The position numbers and the translations under genes are program-made. The notes under the pieces are model-generated. The model did no database searches, was not told where the DNA came from, and saw only the letters and a list, made by a program, of their open reading frames with translations. From W0P28-013 sp963659365 (GTDB taxonomy: Bacteria; Bacteroidota; Bacteroidia; Bacteroidales; Paludibacteraceae), in NCBI GenBank assembly GCA_963659365.1, contig CAVKTI010000017.1, forward strand, positions 1 to 37,560: DNA of 37,560 bases, written 5' to 3'. Shown in pieces: positions 7,346 through 14,544 of the stretch (position 1 is its first letter; every line of letters starts with the position of its first letter).

Positions 7346-7622
7346 AGTTTCAGAATTTCAAATTTCAGAATTTCAAATTTCAGATTGGGTTGATTAGTTG
7401 ATTGGTTGATGAGTTTAACGCATTGGTGAAGGTCTGTGTTGAATCGTTGAATCGTTGAATCGTTGAACTGTTTATTTGTTGATTTGTGGATTTGTTTATT
7501 TGTTGAATTGTTCGGACGCACGCGGTGCGTCCCTACTTTTCACTTTCCACTTTATAGACTTTTACACTAATTTTGTCTATGCTCTATCTTCTATGTTCTA
7601 TACTCTAAAAACTACTCACTTC
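7346..7622. repeat. composite intergenic repeat array 2
   Basis: The 277-base gap holds no gene. In order it contains TTTCAGAA/TTTCAAAT words, TTGATTAG words, the core GTTTAACGCATTGGTG (7413-7438 in full), TTGAATCG words, TTTATTTGTTGA words, a GGACG hairpin, ACTTT words, CTATNNTCTAT words, and finally a 7-base CTCACTTC/CTCACTCC tract that runs into the end of trxB. Confidence 0.85.
7514..7532. repeat. GGACG hairpin repeat, copy 1
   Basis: GGACGCAC, three-base loop GCG, GTGCGTCC: a perfect 8-bp stem, preceded by TTC and followed by CTACTTT. The second copy at 8937-8956 has the same flanks with a different stem sequence. Confidence 0.7.
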
Positions 7623-8585
7623 TCACTCCTCACTCCTAATTCCTAACTCCTGCAGGTATTTTTCCGCTTCGAGGGCGGCTTTACAACCGCTTCCAGCGGC
7701 TACTACGGCTTGGCGGTAAATGGGGTCGGCCACATCGCCAGCAGCAAAAACGCCTGGCACATTCGTTCGTGGCGTACCAGCAGGGTAGGTTTTGATGTAG
7801 CCCTGCTCGTCGGTATCGACAAATGGAGCGAAAATCTCCGAATTGGGGTGATGCCCGATAGCAAGGAAGAATCCGTCGATTTTTATCTCCACAATTTTTT
7901 CGTCGGGCTGCCCTTTGCGCCACACAAGGCGCACACCCTCTACTCCATCGGTGCCGAGCAAACCGAGCGTATTGTGCTCAAACAGCACCTCGATGTTGGG
8001 CGTGTTCAGCACGCGTTCTTGCATAATTTTCGAGGCGCGGAGAAACGGTTTGCGCACAATAAGATAGACTTTTTCGCACAATCCCGCCAGATAGATGGCC
8101 TCTTCGCACGCAGTGTCGCCGCCGCCCACTACCGCCACGCGTTTTTTGCGGTAGAAAAATCCGTCGCAGGTGGCGCACGCCGAAACGCCCTTGCCAGCGA
8201 AACGCTTCTCGTCGTCGATGCCCAAGTATTTGGCCGATGCGCCTGTGGCGATAATCACGGTGTCGGCTTCGATAGTCGTTTCGCCATCGACGACAACCTT
8301 GCGCGGCTGCACCGAAAAATCGACCGAAGTAACCGCTCCAAAACGGATATCTGCGCCAAATCGTTCGGCTTGTGCACGAAAATCGGCCATCATCATGTTG
8401 GCATCGATGCCGTTGGGGTAGCCCGGGAAATTTTCCACCTCGGTGGTTTGTGTCAGTTGGCCGCCAGGCTGCATACCTTCGTACAGTACGGGCGACAGAT
8501 TGGCGCGGCTGGCGTAGATGGCTGCTGTGTAACCCGCTGGACCAGAGCCAATTATCAAGCATTTTACATGTTCGTTCATACGCAT
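7623..8585 (-). CDS. trxB: thioredoxin-disulfide reductase
   Basis: A 320-residue flavoprotein of normal length for TrxB. The FAD-binding motif GSGPAGYTAAIYASRA is at the N-terminus, the redox centre CATCDG near residue 137, and the NADPH-binding motif VVGGGDTACEEA near residue 151. The C-terminal FAD motif GVFAAGDVADP follows near residue 283. It transfers electrons from NADPH to thioredoxin in the cytoplasm. A start at either the first or third codon (MRMNEHVKC) is possible. The last residues RSEE and the stop come from the 7-base intergenic repeat: AGG AGT GAG GAG TGA. The gene is transcribed away from the SRP RNA. Confidence 0.95.
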   Translation of the reverse strand: MRMNEHVKCLIIGSGPAGYTAAIYASRANLSPVLYEGMQPGGQLTQTTEVENFPGYPNGIDANMMMADFRAQAERFGADIRFGAVTSVDFSVQPRKVVVDGETTIEADTVIIATGASAKYLGIDDEKRFAGKGVSACATCDGFFYRKKRVAVVGGGDTACEEAIYLAGLCEKVYLIVRKPFLRASKIMQERVLNTPNIEVLFEHNTLGLLGTDGVEGVRLVWRKGQPDEKIVEIKIDGFFLAIGHHPNSEIFAPFVDTDEQGYIKTYPAGTPRTNVPGVFAAGDVADPIYRQAVVAAGSGCKAALEAEKYLQELGIRSEE

Positions 8586-8595
8586 AATTTTTCTG

Positions 8596-8626
8596 CAAAT
8601 TTAGGCATTTTCTCCGACAATTCAAG
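8596..8626 (-). promoter_or_regulatory. probable trxB promoter
   Basis: On the minus strand TAAATTTG (8603-8596) fits the TAnnTTTG box, with CTTG 19 bases upstream in place of TTTG. The start codon follows 10-17 bases later, implying a very short leader. Confidence 0.6.
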
Positions 8627-8676
8627 CGCATGGCAGTTTGTGCGGCGTTGTGCGCAAAAAAAAATGTCTGAAAAAT

Positions 8677-8707
8677 TTTGTCGGGTCATTTTTTTGCACT
8701 ACCTTTG
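8677..8707 (+). promoter_or_regulatory. promoter of the SRP RNA gene
   Basis: TTTG (8677-8680), 19-base spacer, TACCTTTG (8700-8707). This matches the Bacteroidetes primary sigma factor consensus exactly. The RNA begins about four to six bases further on. Confidence 0.85.
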
Positions 8708-8710
8708 CAG

Positions 8711-8810
8711 TGGGTAAGTCCTATACGACCAGCTCCCTTTGAATTCCCCCAGGGCTTGACCGCAGCAAGGGTAGGAGGTTGTAGCGGTGCGATATAGATC
8801 GCTTACCTAT
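8711..8810 (+). ncRNA. ffs: small signal recognition particle RNA (4.5S-like)
   Basis: About 100 nt. The apical SRP54-binding part reads CCCCCAGGGCTTGACCGCAG then CAAGGGTAGGAGG, which is the bacterial SRP small-RNA signature (CAGG...GCAGCA...). The terminal stem pairs GGTAAG (8713-8718) with CTTACC (8802-8807). GCGATATAGATCGC near the 3' end is also typical of Bacteroidetes SRP RNAs as I recall them. A run of T follows at 8810. The RNA works with Ffh in co-translational membrane targeting. The exact ends are approximate. Confidence 0.9.
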
Positions 8811-8819
8811 TTTTTTGTG

Positions 8820-9009
8820 CCAAAAAATCTGAATTTCAGAATTTTCAGATTGTCGTTGAAATGTTGAATTGTTGAATCGTTGAATCGTCTATGCTCTATG
8901 TTCTATTTTCTATAAACGCTAACCTATAACCTTTTCGGACGTGGCATGCCGCGTCCCTACTTTCTCACTTTCAAACTTTCGCACTTTCACACTTTCGCAC
9001 TAATTTTCG
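8820..9009. repeat. composite intergenic repeat array 3
   Basis: Between the SRP RNA and the next gene. Blocks in order: GAATTTCAGAATTTTCAGA, TTGAATTG/TTGAATCG words, CTATGCTCTATGTTCTAT words, a GGACG hairpin, and ACTTTCNCAC words ending in ACTAATTTTCG. The last words merge with the promoter of the YgjP-like gene. The GTTTAACGCATT core is absent here. Confidence 0.8.
8937..8956. repeat. GGACG hairpin repeat, copy 2
   Basis: GGACGTGG, loop CATG, CCGCGTCC; 8-bp stem with one G-U pair. It is flanked by TTC and CTACTTT, exactly as in copy 1 at 7514-7532. Confidence 0.7.
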
Positions 9010-9017
9010 TACCTTTG
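8985..9017 (+). promoter_or_regulatory. promoter of the YgjP-like gene
   Basis: TACCTTTG at 9010-9017, with TTTC at 8985-8988 (21-base spacer) supplied by the ACTTTC repeat words. The first usable start codon, GTG at 9022, is only five bases behind the box, so the transcript may be leaderless. Confidence 0.65.
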
Positions 9018-9021
9018 CAGT

Positions 9022-9735
9022 GTGAAACAGTTTGTGCAGCACCCCGACATCGGCCTTATCGAATTTTGTACGCGAAGCAATGCGCGCGGCGTCAGTTACA
9101 GTGTGTCGGCGGAGTGTGTGCGCATTACGGCTCACCCGAGGTTGGCGGCGCGCGTTTTCCCACTTTCGGACGAGCGGGTGGCGTGGATTTTGGCTGCGCG
9201 CCAAAAGATGACGCAAAAGACACCGCCAAAACTCCGTTTCACGCCCGAAACACGCCTCGAAACCAACCGCTTCGTGGTGCGATTGCAGCAAAAAACGGAC
9301 ATCAAAGCACTGTTCGTTGCCGAACGCACCGACGATGAAGTTATCGTCTATTACCGCACAGCCAACGACCTAAATAGCGGCAACAACCAACTGAAAATCA
9401 AGCGCTTAATCGAGCATTTTCTAAAAATCGAGGCAGAAAAAGTGCTGCCCAACCGTCTGCACACATTGGCGCAAAAATATGGCTTTCGCTATACGCAAGT
9501 GCGCATCAGCAGCGCAAAAACACGCTGGGGCAGTTGCTCGGCACAAAAGCACATCAACCTGAGCCACAGCCTGATGCTCCTGCCCGACGAACTCATCGAT
9601 TTGGTGCTGGTACACGAACTCTGCCACACGCGCGAAATGAACCACGGTCTGCGGTTCGTGCAGTTGATGCGCTCCATTTTTCCCAACTACGATGCACTCG
9701 ACGCGGCACTGCGGGAGCAGCACACATGGCGCTGA
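9022..9735 (+). CDS. YgjP-like (DUF45) zinc metallopeptidase
   Basis: A 237-residue protein of the YgjP-like metallopeptidase family. The zinc motif is HELCHTREMNHG near residue 199 (HExxH plus a third His four residues on). It is preceded by the family hallmark KTRWGSCSAQKHINLSHSL. The N-terminal half has the usual diverged beta-rich region. It starts with GTG at 9022; a second GTG lies four codons later. It is probably a cytoplasmic or SprT-like protease; the substrate is unknown. It lies just upstream of rmlB but has its own promoter, and rmlB has another. Confidence 0.85.
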   Translation: MKQFVQHPDIGLIEFCTRSNARGVSYSVSAECVRITAHPRLAARVFPLSDERVAWILAARQKMTQKTPPKLRFTPETRLETNRFVVRLQQKTDIKALFVAERTDDEVIVYYRTANDLNSGNNQLKIKRLIEHFLKIEAEKVLPNRLHTLAQKYGFRYTQVRISSAKTRWGSCSAQKHINLSHSLMLLPDELIDLVLVHELCHTREMNHGLRFVQLMRSIFPNYDALDAALREQHTWR

Positions 9736-9743
9736 AGTTCACT

Positions 9744-9774
9744 TTTGAGAATTGCAAAAAAAAGCGTATCTTTG
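9744..9774 (+). promoter_or_regulatory. promoter of the rmlB-OPX-PCP operon
   Basis: TTTG (9744-9747), 19 bases, TATCTTTG (9767-9774): a perfect Bacteroidetes promoter. It partly overlaps the gap behind the YgjP-like gene and lies 37 bases before the rmlB ATG. Confidence 0.85.
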
Positions 9775-9811
9775 CCGACTGATATTCGACCCAAAATCTA
9801 CATCGAAGAAA

Positions 9812-10870
9812 ATGAAACGAACCATTGTCATTACAGGCGGTGCGGGCTTTATCGGCTCGCATGTGGTGCGCCTTTTTGTGAACAAATATCCCGACTACCA
9901 CATCGTAAATCTAGACGCGCTCACCTACGCTGGCAACTTGGAAAACCTGACCGACATCGACACGAAGCCGAACTACACCTTCGTCAAAGCCGACATTACC
10001 GACTACGATGCCATCGTGAAAATTTTTGAGCAGTACCGCCCCGACGGCATCATTCACTTGGCCGCCGAATCGCATGTCGATCGCTCCATTACCGACCCAT
10101 TTGCCTTTGTGCGTACCAATGTGTTTGGCACTTGCAACCTGCTGCACGCCGCCAAAGAACTCTGGAAAAACGACATGGCGGGCAAGCGTTTTTATCACAT
10201 TTCGACCGACGAAGTGTATGGCGCACTCGAAAAAGACGGCACATTTTTCACCGAACAGACAAAATATGCGCCGCACTCGCCCTACTCGGCCAGCAAAGCT
10301 TCGAGCGACCACTTTGTGCGCGCCTACCACGACACCTACGGGCTGCCTGTGGTGGTGTCGAACTGCTCGAACAACTACGGCTCGCACCATTTCCCCGAAA
10401 AACTGATTCCGCTGGCCATCAACAACATCAAACACCGCCGCCCGATTCCGATCTACGGCAAAGGCGAAAATGTGCGCGACTGGCTCTATGTGGACGACCA
10501 CGCACGCGCCATCGACACCATATTTCATCGTGGCAAAGACGGCGAAACCTACAACATCGGCGGCAACAACGAGTGGACAAACATCGATCTGATTCGCCTG
10601 CTCTGCAAAATAATGGACCGCAAACTCGGTCGCGCCGAGGGCGAATCGGAAAAACTGATAACCTTCGTAACCGACCGCGCTGGTCACGACCTGCGCTACG
10701 CCATCGACTCGTCGAAACTGCAACGCGAACTCGGCTGGCATCCATCGCTGCAATTTGCCGAAGGACTCGAAAAAACTGTCGATTGGTATTTGGCCAACGA
10801 AGCGTGGGTCGATCGCATCACCAGCGGTGCCTACCAAAAATACTACGAACAACAATACGGAAACTGTTAA
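9812..10870 (+). CDS. rmlB: dTDP-glucose 4,6-dehydratase
   Basis: A 352-residue extended SDR enzyme; the ATG at 9812 was chosen because it lies behind the promoter and gives MKRTIVITGGAGFIGSH. It has the Rossmann motif GGAGFIGSH, NLDALTYAGN, HLAAESHVDRSI, STDEVYG (the T-D-E of RmlB dehydratases) near residue 133, and YSASKASSDH (Y-x-x-x-K) near residue 160. It also has NCSNNYG and NVRDWLYVDDH. It converts dTDP-glucose to dTDP-4-keto-6-deoxyglucose, the precursor of rhamnose and related deoxysugars. rmlA, rmlC and rmlD are not in the window. It is the first gene of an operon with polysaccharide export genes (12-base gap). Confidence 0.95.
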   Translation: MKRTIVITGGAGFIGSHVVRLFVNKYPDYHIVNLDALTYAGNLENLTDIDTKPNYTFVKADITDYDAIVKIFEQYRPDGIIHLAAESHVDRSITDPFAFVRTNVFGTCNLLHAAKELWKNDMAGKRFYHISTDEVYGALEKDGTFFTEQTKYAPHSPYSASKASSDHFVRAYHDTYGLPVVVSNCSNNYGSHHFPEKLIPLAINNIKHRRPIPIYGKGENVRDWLYVDDHARAIDTIFHRGKDGETYNIGGNNEWTNIDLIRLLCKIMDRKLGRAEGESEKLITFVTDRAGHDLRYAIDSSKLQRELGWHPSLQFAEGLEKTVDWYLANEAWVDRITSGAYQKYYEQQYGNC

Positions 10871-10882
10871 TTCACTACCGAA

Positions 10883-11671
10883 ATGAAGAAACATCTCCTG
10901 CCGATGGCGCTGGTAATGGCCGCGCTCGTTGTGTGCAACTCCTGCTCGATGCGCAAAAAAGTGCCCTACTTCAACGGCGTAGGGACGACCAACGAACTGG
11001 TTGGCGCAGCGCAACACGAAGCGCGCATCTGCCCCGACGATATGCTGAAAATAGTCGTTTCGGCACTCGACCCCGAGGCCGTGGCACCGTTCAACCTGCC
11101 CGTGGTGGCATACGCGTCGCCAAGTTCGTCGCAAATCTACCAAACACCATCGTTCCAACCCTATTTGGTCGATATCAACGGCGAAATCGACTTCCCTGTG
11201 CTTGGCCGAATAAAAATCGGTGGACTGAAAAAATCGGAAGCCATCGCCTTGATACAAGACAAACTGAAAGCCTACCTGAAAGACCCGAATGTTACCATAC
11301 AGTTTATGAACTACAAGGTAACCGTGCTCGGCGAGGTGTTGCGCCCCGGCTCCTACACCATCGGCAACGAGCGCATCACACTTATGGAGGCCCTTGGCTT
11401 GGCAGGCGATATGACCGTGTACGGCCGCCGCGACAATGTGCTGCTGATTCGCGAAAACGCTGGCGGTGCCAAAGAGTTTGTGCGCATCGACCTGACTAAA
11501 CCCGACCTGCTCTCGTCGCCCTACTACTACCTGCAACAAAACGATGTTGTCTATGTAGAACCGGGCAATATGCGCTACCACCAAACCGTGTCGGCCAACG
11601 CCACTATCTACTTAAGCACCATTTCGACATTGGCATCGATGGCAACAGTTATCGTTTCAATCGTTAAATAA
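10883..11671 (+). CDS. polysaccharide export outer-membrane lipoprotein (Wza/OPX family)
   Basis: A 262-residue lipoprotein with a type II signal peptide; the lipobox is NSC with Cys at about residue 21. It has the Poly_export domain (ICPDDMLKIVVSALDPEAV) and then an SLBB-like region (VTVLGEVLRPGSYTIGNERI). RIDLTKPDLLSSPYYYLQQ and DVVYVEP follow. A hydrophobic segment STLASMATVIVSIVK ends the protein. It forms the outer-membrane channel for capsule or exopolysaccharide export. It is followed by its usual inner-membrane partner (26-base gap), as in other Bacteroidetes. Confidence 0.9.
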   Translation: MKKHLLPMALVMAALVVCNSCSMRKKVPYFNGVGTTNELVGAAQHEARICPDDMLKIVVSALDPEAVAPFNLPVVAYASPSSSQIYQTPSFQPYLVDINGEIDFPVLGRIKIGGLKKSEAIALIQDKLKAYLKDPNVTIQFMNYKVTVLGEVLRPGSYTIGNERITLMEALGLAGDMTVYGRRDNVLLIRENAGGAKEFVRIDLTKPDLLSSPYYYLQQNDVVYVEPGNMRYHQTVSANATIYLSTISTLASMATVIVSIVK

Positions 11672-11697
11672 CAAATTGAAAAATACACCATATTATT

Positions 11698-13323
11698 ATG
11701 TCAGAAAAAATTAAAACTTCCGACAACGAGATAGATGTGTTGGCACTGCTGCGGCTCTGCCTGCGCAAATGGTATCTGTTTGCCATAGCCGTGGTCGCGT
11801 GCTGCACACTGGCGCTGCTCTACTACCTGCAAGCCGAGCCACAATTCAAAACATCGGCCACGCTGCTCTTGCGCGGCCAGAGTGCCACCAGCGCATTGAG
11901 CAACATATCGATAGGCGGATTCACAGCCGCCGACATTATGGGCGGCGCAAGCGACATCGAAAACGAGATGGAGATAATGCGCACACGCCAACTGCTCGGC
12001 CAGACCATCGAAAAACTCGGAATACGCACCGTTGCAAAACGCCAAATTGGCTGGCGCAAGATAGAACAGTACGGCAACAGCCCACTACTGATGACCGCTC
12101 CCGAATCCTTTGGCAGCAATATGCGCGGCAGTCTAAAAGTGGAGGTGAAAAAACGCAGCGACGGCACCTACAAACTCTGGTTCAAACGCAAAGTGGATCG
12201 CACCACCACCCGCCACAAGTGCGAAACCACCGACCTGTCGGCCGTTGAAACGCCGTGGGGCATATTCTCGTTTACCGAACTGCCCGAAAACATCGTCATT
12301 CCCGAAGAGGACGATGGCACTTACCATGTCTATTTCTATGTGGCCAGCCTCAAATCGCGCATCGAGCAGATGCAAAAAGAACTCACTATCGGTGCCACAA
12401 GCAAAAAGACCAACGCCATCGAACTGTCGTACACATCGGGCAGCCCACGCAAAAACGAGGCACTGATAAACTGCCTTATCAGCCTCTACAATATGGGCGA
12501 GCAGATTGAAAACACAACCAGAAGCAACAAATCGGCCACCTTTTTTGCAATGCGCATGAACACGACCAAACAGGAACTGCTCGCTCTGGAACAACAGATA
12601 GAACGCTACAAAAAAGATCATGACATAGCCGACATCTCGACACAAGCACAAATCACACTCACCGCCTCGAGCGAATACGAGAAGAAAATTGCCGCCACCG
12701 ACATAGAATACAACCTTGTGTTGTTCATCGAAGAGTATCTGCAAACTGCCAAAGACGGCGACCTGATACCCAACAACACAGGCGTCAACGACGAGGCTCT
12801 CGCCAAGATGATGGTGCAATACAACGAACTGGTACTCAAATACTTACGCATGGCGCGCAGCACCAATGCCACCAACCCGATTATCGACCAAACGCTGGTA
12901 GAAATACGCTTGATGCGCCAAAACATACTGCAAACCATCGGCAATCTGAAAGAGAGCCTCACCATTACCAAGCGCGACCTGCAAGCCAAAAAACGCACCT
13001 ACGAGAAGCAGATAAACCAAGTACCCGCTCTCGAACGCGAATACACTGCTCTTCTGCGCGAACACGAGATAAAACAGGCGGTCTATGTCAGACTACAACA
13101 GCAATACGAACTGGCGTTGCTGCAAGAGTCGTCCGACATCGACGAGATGCGCACCATCGACCCAGCCTACACCTTCAACTCGCCCGTGAAACCGAAATTG
13201 AAAGTACTGCTCTTTGTGTCGTTCGTGCTCGGGCTTTTCGTGGCGGGAGGCATACTCTACTGCCAACAGGTGCTTTTTGTCAAAAAAGAAAACGACGAGC
13301 CATCGACCGAAACCGCCTGTTGA
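11698..13323 (+). CDS. polysaccharide co-polymerase / chain-length protein (Wzz-like, no kinase)
   Basis: A 541-residue inner-membrane protein. TM1 is at about residues 28-45 (WYLFAIAVVACCTLALLYY), followed by a periplasmic domain with extensive coiled coil (about 280-470). A GNVR-like region contains QVPALEREYTALLREHEIKQ, and TM2 is at about 500-520. It ends 20 residues after TM2 (NDEPSTETAC), so the cytoplasmic tyrosine kinase domain of Wzc-type proteins is absent. It works with the export lipoprotein upstream to control chain length and export. A separate kinase or phosphatase, if any, must lie elsewhere. Confidence 0.9.
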   Translation: MSEKIKTSDNEIDVLALLRLCLRKWYLFAIAVVACCTLALLYYLQAEPQFKTSATLLLRGQSATSALSNISIGGFTAADIMGGASDIENEMEIMRTRQLLGQTIEKLGIRTVAKRQIGWRKIEQYGNSPLLMTAPESFGSNMRGSLKVEVKKRSDGTYKLWFKRKVDRTTTRHKCETTDLSAVETPWGIFSFTELPENIVIPEEDDGTYHVYFYVASLKSRIEQMQKELTIGATSKKTNAIELSYTSGSPRKNEALINCLISLYNMGEQIENTTRSNKSATFFAMRMNTTKQELLALEQQIERYKKDHDIADISTQAQITLTASSEYEKKIAATDIEYNLVLFIEEYLQTAKDGDLIPNNTGVNDEALAKMMVQYNELVLKYLRMARSTNATNPIIDQTLVEIRLMRQNILQTIGNLKESLTITKRDLQAKKRTYEKQINQVPALEREYTALLREHEIKQAVYVRLQQQYELALLQESSDIDEMRTIDPAYTFNSPVKPKLKVLLFVSFVLGLFVAGGILYCQQVLFVKKENDEPSTETAC

Positions 13324-13353
13324 GAAAAATTTTTGCAAAAAATAGACAAACAA

Positions 13354-13385
13354 TTTGAGTATCAGCAAAAAAAGTAGTACCTTTG
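13354..13385 (+). promoter_or_regulatory. promoter of rplM-rpsI
   Basis: TTTG (13354-13357), 20 bases, TACCTTTG (13378-13385). It lies about 145 bases before the L13 start, leaving a long leader. Confidence 0.85.
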
Positions 13386-13390
13386 CAGTC

Positions 13391-13530
13391 CCAAAATATT
13401 ATCCAAACCTTGTAACAAGTTCATTTACAGCAGGTTCGGCATCAAATGGTGCGAATTAGCCCGCGCCAAAAGAGGCAACGAGTCGGCACAAATGGGCGAA
13501 ATTGTAAAATTTCAAAAAAAACAACAAATT
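13391..13530 (+). promoter_or_regulatory. structured L13 mRNA leader (candidate autoregulatory element)
   Basis: About 140 transcribed bases precede the L13 start. A hairpin is visible: GG-TTC-GCATC, loop AAAT, GGTGC-GAA-(bulge)-CC between 13434 and 13467. Further pairing is possible between GCCCGCGCC and GGC/GGGC downstream. Ribosomal protein operons often carry leaders that bind their own product, and an L13 leader class in Bacteroidia has been described as I recall. I have not been able to match this sequence to it. Confidence 0.5.
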
Positions 13531-13986
13531 GTGGATACATTAAGTTTCAAAACAGTGTCGGCCAACAAGGCCACTGTGCAAAAAGAGTGGGTGATAGTCG
13601 ATGCAACAGACATGGTGCTGGGCCGCATGGCCTCGAAAGTAGCCAAACTGCTGCGCGGCAAATACAAACCCAGTTTCACGCCACATGTCGATTGCGGCGA
13701 CAATGTTATCATCATCAACGCCGACAAGGTGCGCTTGACTGGCAAAAAATGGACAGATCGCATCTATCTCACCTATTCGCTCTACCCCGGCGGTCAGCGC
13801 GCACAAACGCCGCAAGAGATGTTCAACCAAAGCCCAGTAAAATTGGTAGAAAAAGTTGTAAAAGGCATGCTGCCCAAAAACAAACTGGCTGCCAAACTGA
13901 TGGACAACCTGCATGTGTATGTAGGCACCGAACATCCGCACGAGGCACAGCAACCCAAACTCATCGATTTAAACACCATTAAATAA
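13531..13986 (+). CDS. rplM: 50S ribosomal protein L13
   Basis: A 151-residue L13. The start was set at GTG 13531, giving M-DTLSFKT as in other Bacteroidetes. An ATG 39 bases upstream would add 13 residues (MGEIVKFQKK...) not found in the family and would translate part of the leader. Conserved motifs are KEWVIVDATDMVLGRMAS, RGKYKPSFTPHVDCGDNVI, LTGKKW, YPGGQR, GMLPKN and EHPHEAQQP. It is an early assembly protein of the large subunit. Its stop overlaps the rpsI start (TAATG), so the two are coupled. Confidence 0.95.
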   Translation: MDTLSFKTVSANKATVQKEWVIVDATDMVLGRMASKVAKLLRGKYKPSFTPHVDCGDNVIIINADKVRLTGKKWTDRIYLTYSLYPGGQRAQTPQEMFNQSPVKLVEKVVKGMLPKNKLAAKLMDNLHVYVGTEHPHEAQQPKLIDLNTIK

Positions 13987-14381
13987 TGTCGAACATGGAA
14001 GTAGTAAATGCAGTAGGAAGAAGAAAAGCGGCTGTCGCCCGCGTGTTCGTCGCTCCGGGAAAAGGCAGCATCGTCATCAACAAACGCGAACTGAACGCCT
14101 ATTTCCCGTCGGCAATGCTCCAATACATTGTGATGCAACCGCTGAACAAATTGGAAGCCGCCGAAAAATACGACATCAAAGTGAACCTGATTGGCGGCGG
14201 TATCAAAGGCCAAGCCGAAGCACTGCGCCTTGCCATCGCTCGCGCATTGGTCAAAATCAACCCCGAGGACAAAACCGCACTGAAACAGGCTGGTTTCATG
14301 ACCCGCGACTCGCGCGAAGTGGAGCGCAAAAAACCGGGCCGTCCGAAAGCACGCAAGCGTTTCCAATTCTCGAAGCGTTAA
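13986..14381 (+). CDS. rpsI: 30S ribosomal protein S9
   Basis: A 131-residue S9 with VNAVGRRKAAVARVFV at the N-terminus, then QPLNKL, VNLIGGGIKGQAEALRLAIA and RALVKINPEDK. The basic C-terminal tail ends in KKPGRPKARKRFQFSKR, which reaches the P site of the ribosome. The first ATG (13986) overlaps the L13 stop; a second Met three codons later (MEVVNAVG) is closer to the usual family start. It forms the standard rplM-rpsI pair. Confidence 0.95.
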   Translation: MSNMEVVNAVGRRKAAVARVFVAPGKGSIVINKRELNAYFPSAMLQYIVMQPLNKLEAAEKYDIKVNLIGGGIKGQAEALRLAIARALVKINPEDKTALKQAGFMTRDSREVERKKPGRPKARKRFQFSKR

Positions 14382-14394
14382 TCCGAACTATCGC

Positions 14395-14430
14395 CGCACG
14401 CAGCCAGATGTTCCGTCTGGTCTGCTTGCG
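14395..14430 (+). other. stem-loop between rpsI and rpsB
   Basis: CGCA-GCAG-CCAGA, seven-base loop TGTTCCG, TCTGG-CTGC-TGCG with two small mismatches. There is no T run after it, so it is more likely an RNA-processing or regulatory stem (for example an S2 leader) than a plain terminator. The rest of the 163-base gap is AT-rich, with no clear promoter box. Confidence 0.5.
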
Positions 14431-14544
14431 CACGATATATCTTGTTTAGTATCTAAATCATTTAGACTTGCCACGCGCAACTACTTGATGATTGCTTGAC
14501 AAAAAAAGTAAAAAGAAGGTAAACAACAAAAAAAACAAAACAAA

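Noticed and set aside
8711..8810. tRNA-like or riboswitch reading of the structured RNA before the YgjP-like gene
   Set aside because: The CCAGGG...GCAGCAAGGGTA loop and closing stem fit the small SRP RNA, and it has its own promoter and T tract.
9911..11584. Long minus-strand open frame of 557 codons over rmlB and the export lipoprotein gene
   Set aside because: It is the antisense shadow of two well-supported genes; its Val/His-rich composition matches no family.
13492..13530. N-terminal extension of L13 from the upstream ATG
   Set aside because: The 13 added residues are not part of the family; GTG 13531 gives the standard N-terminus DTLSFKT after the start.
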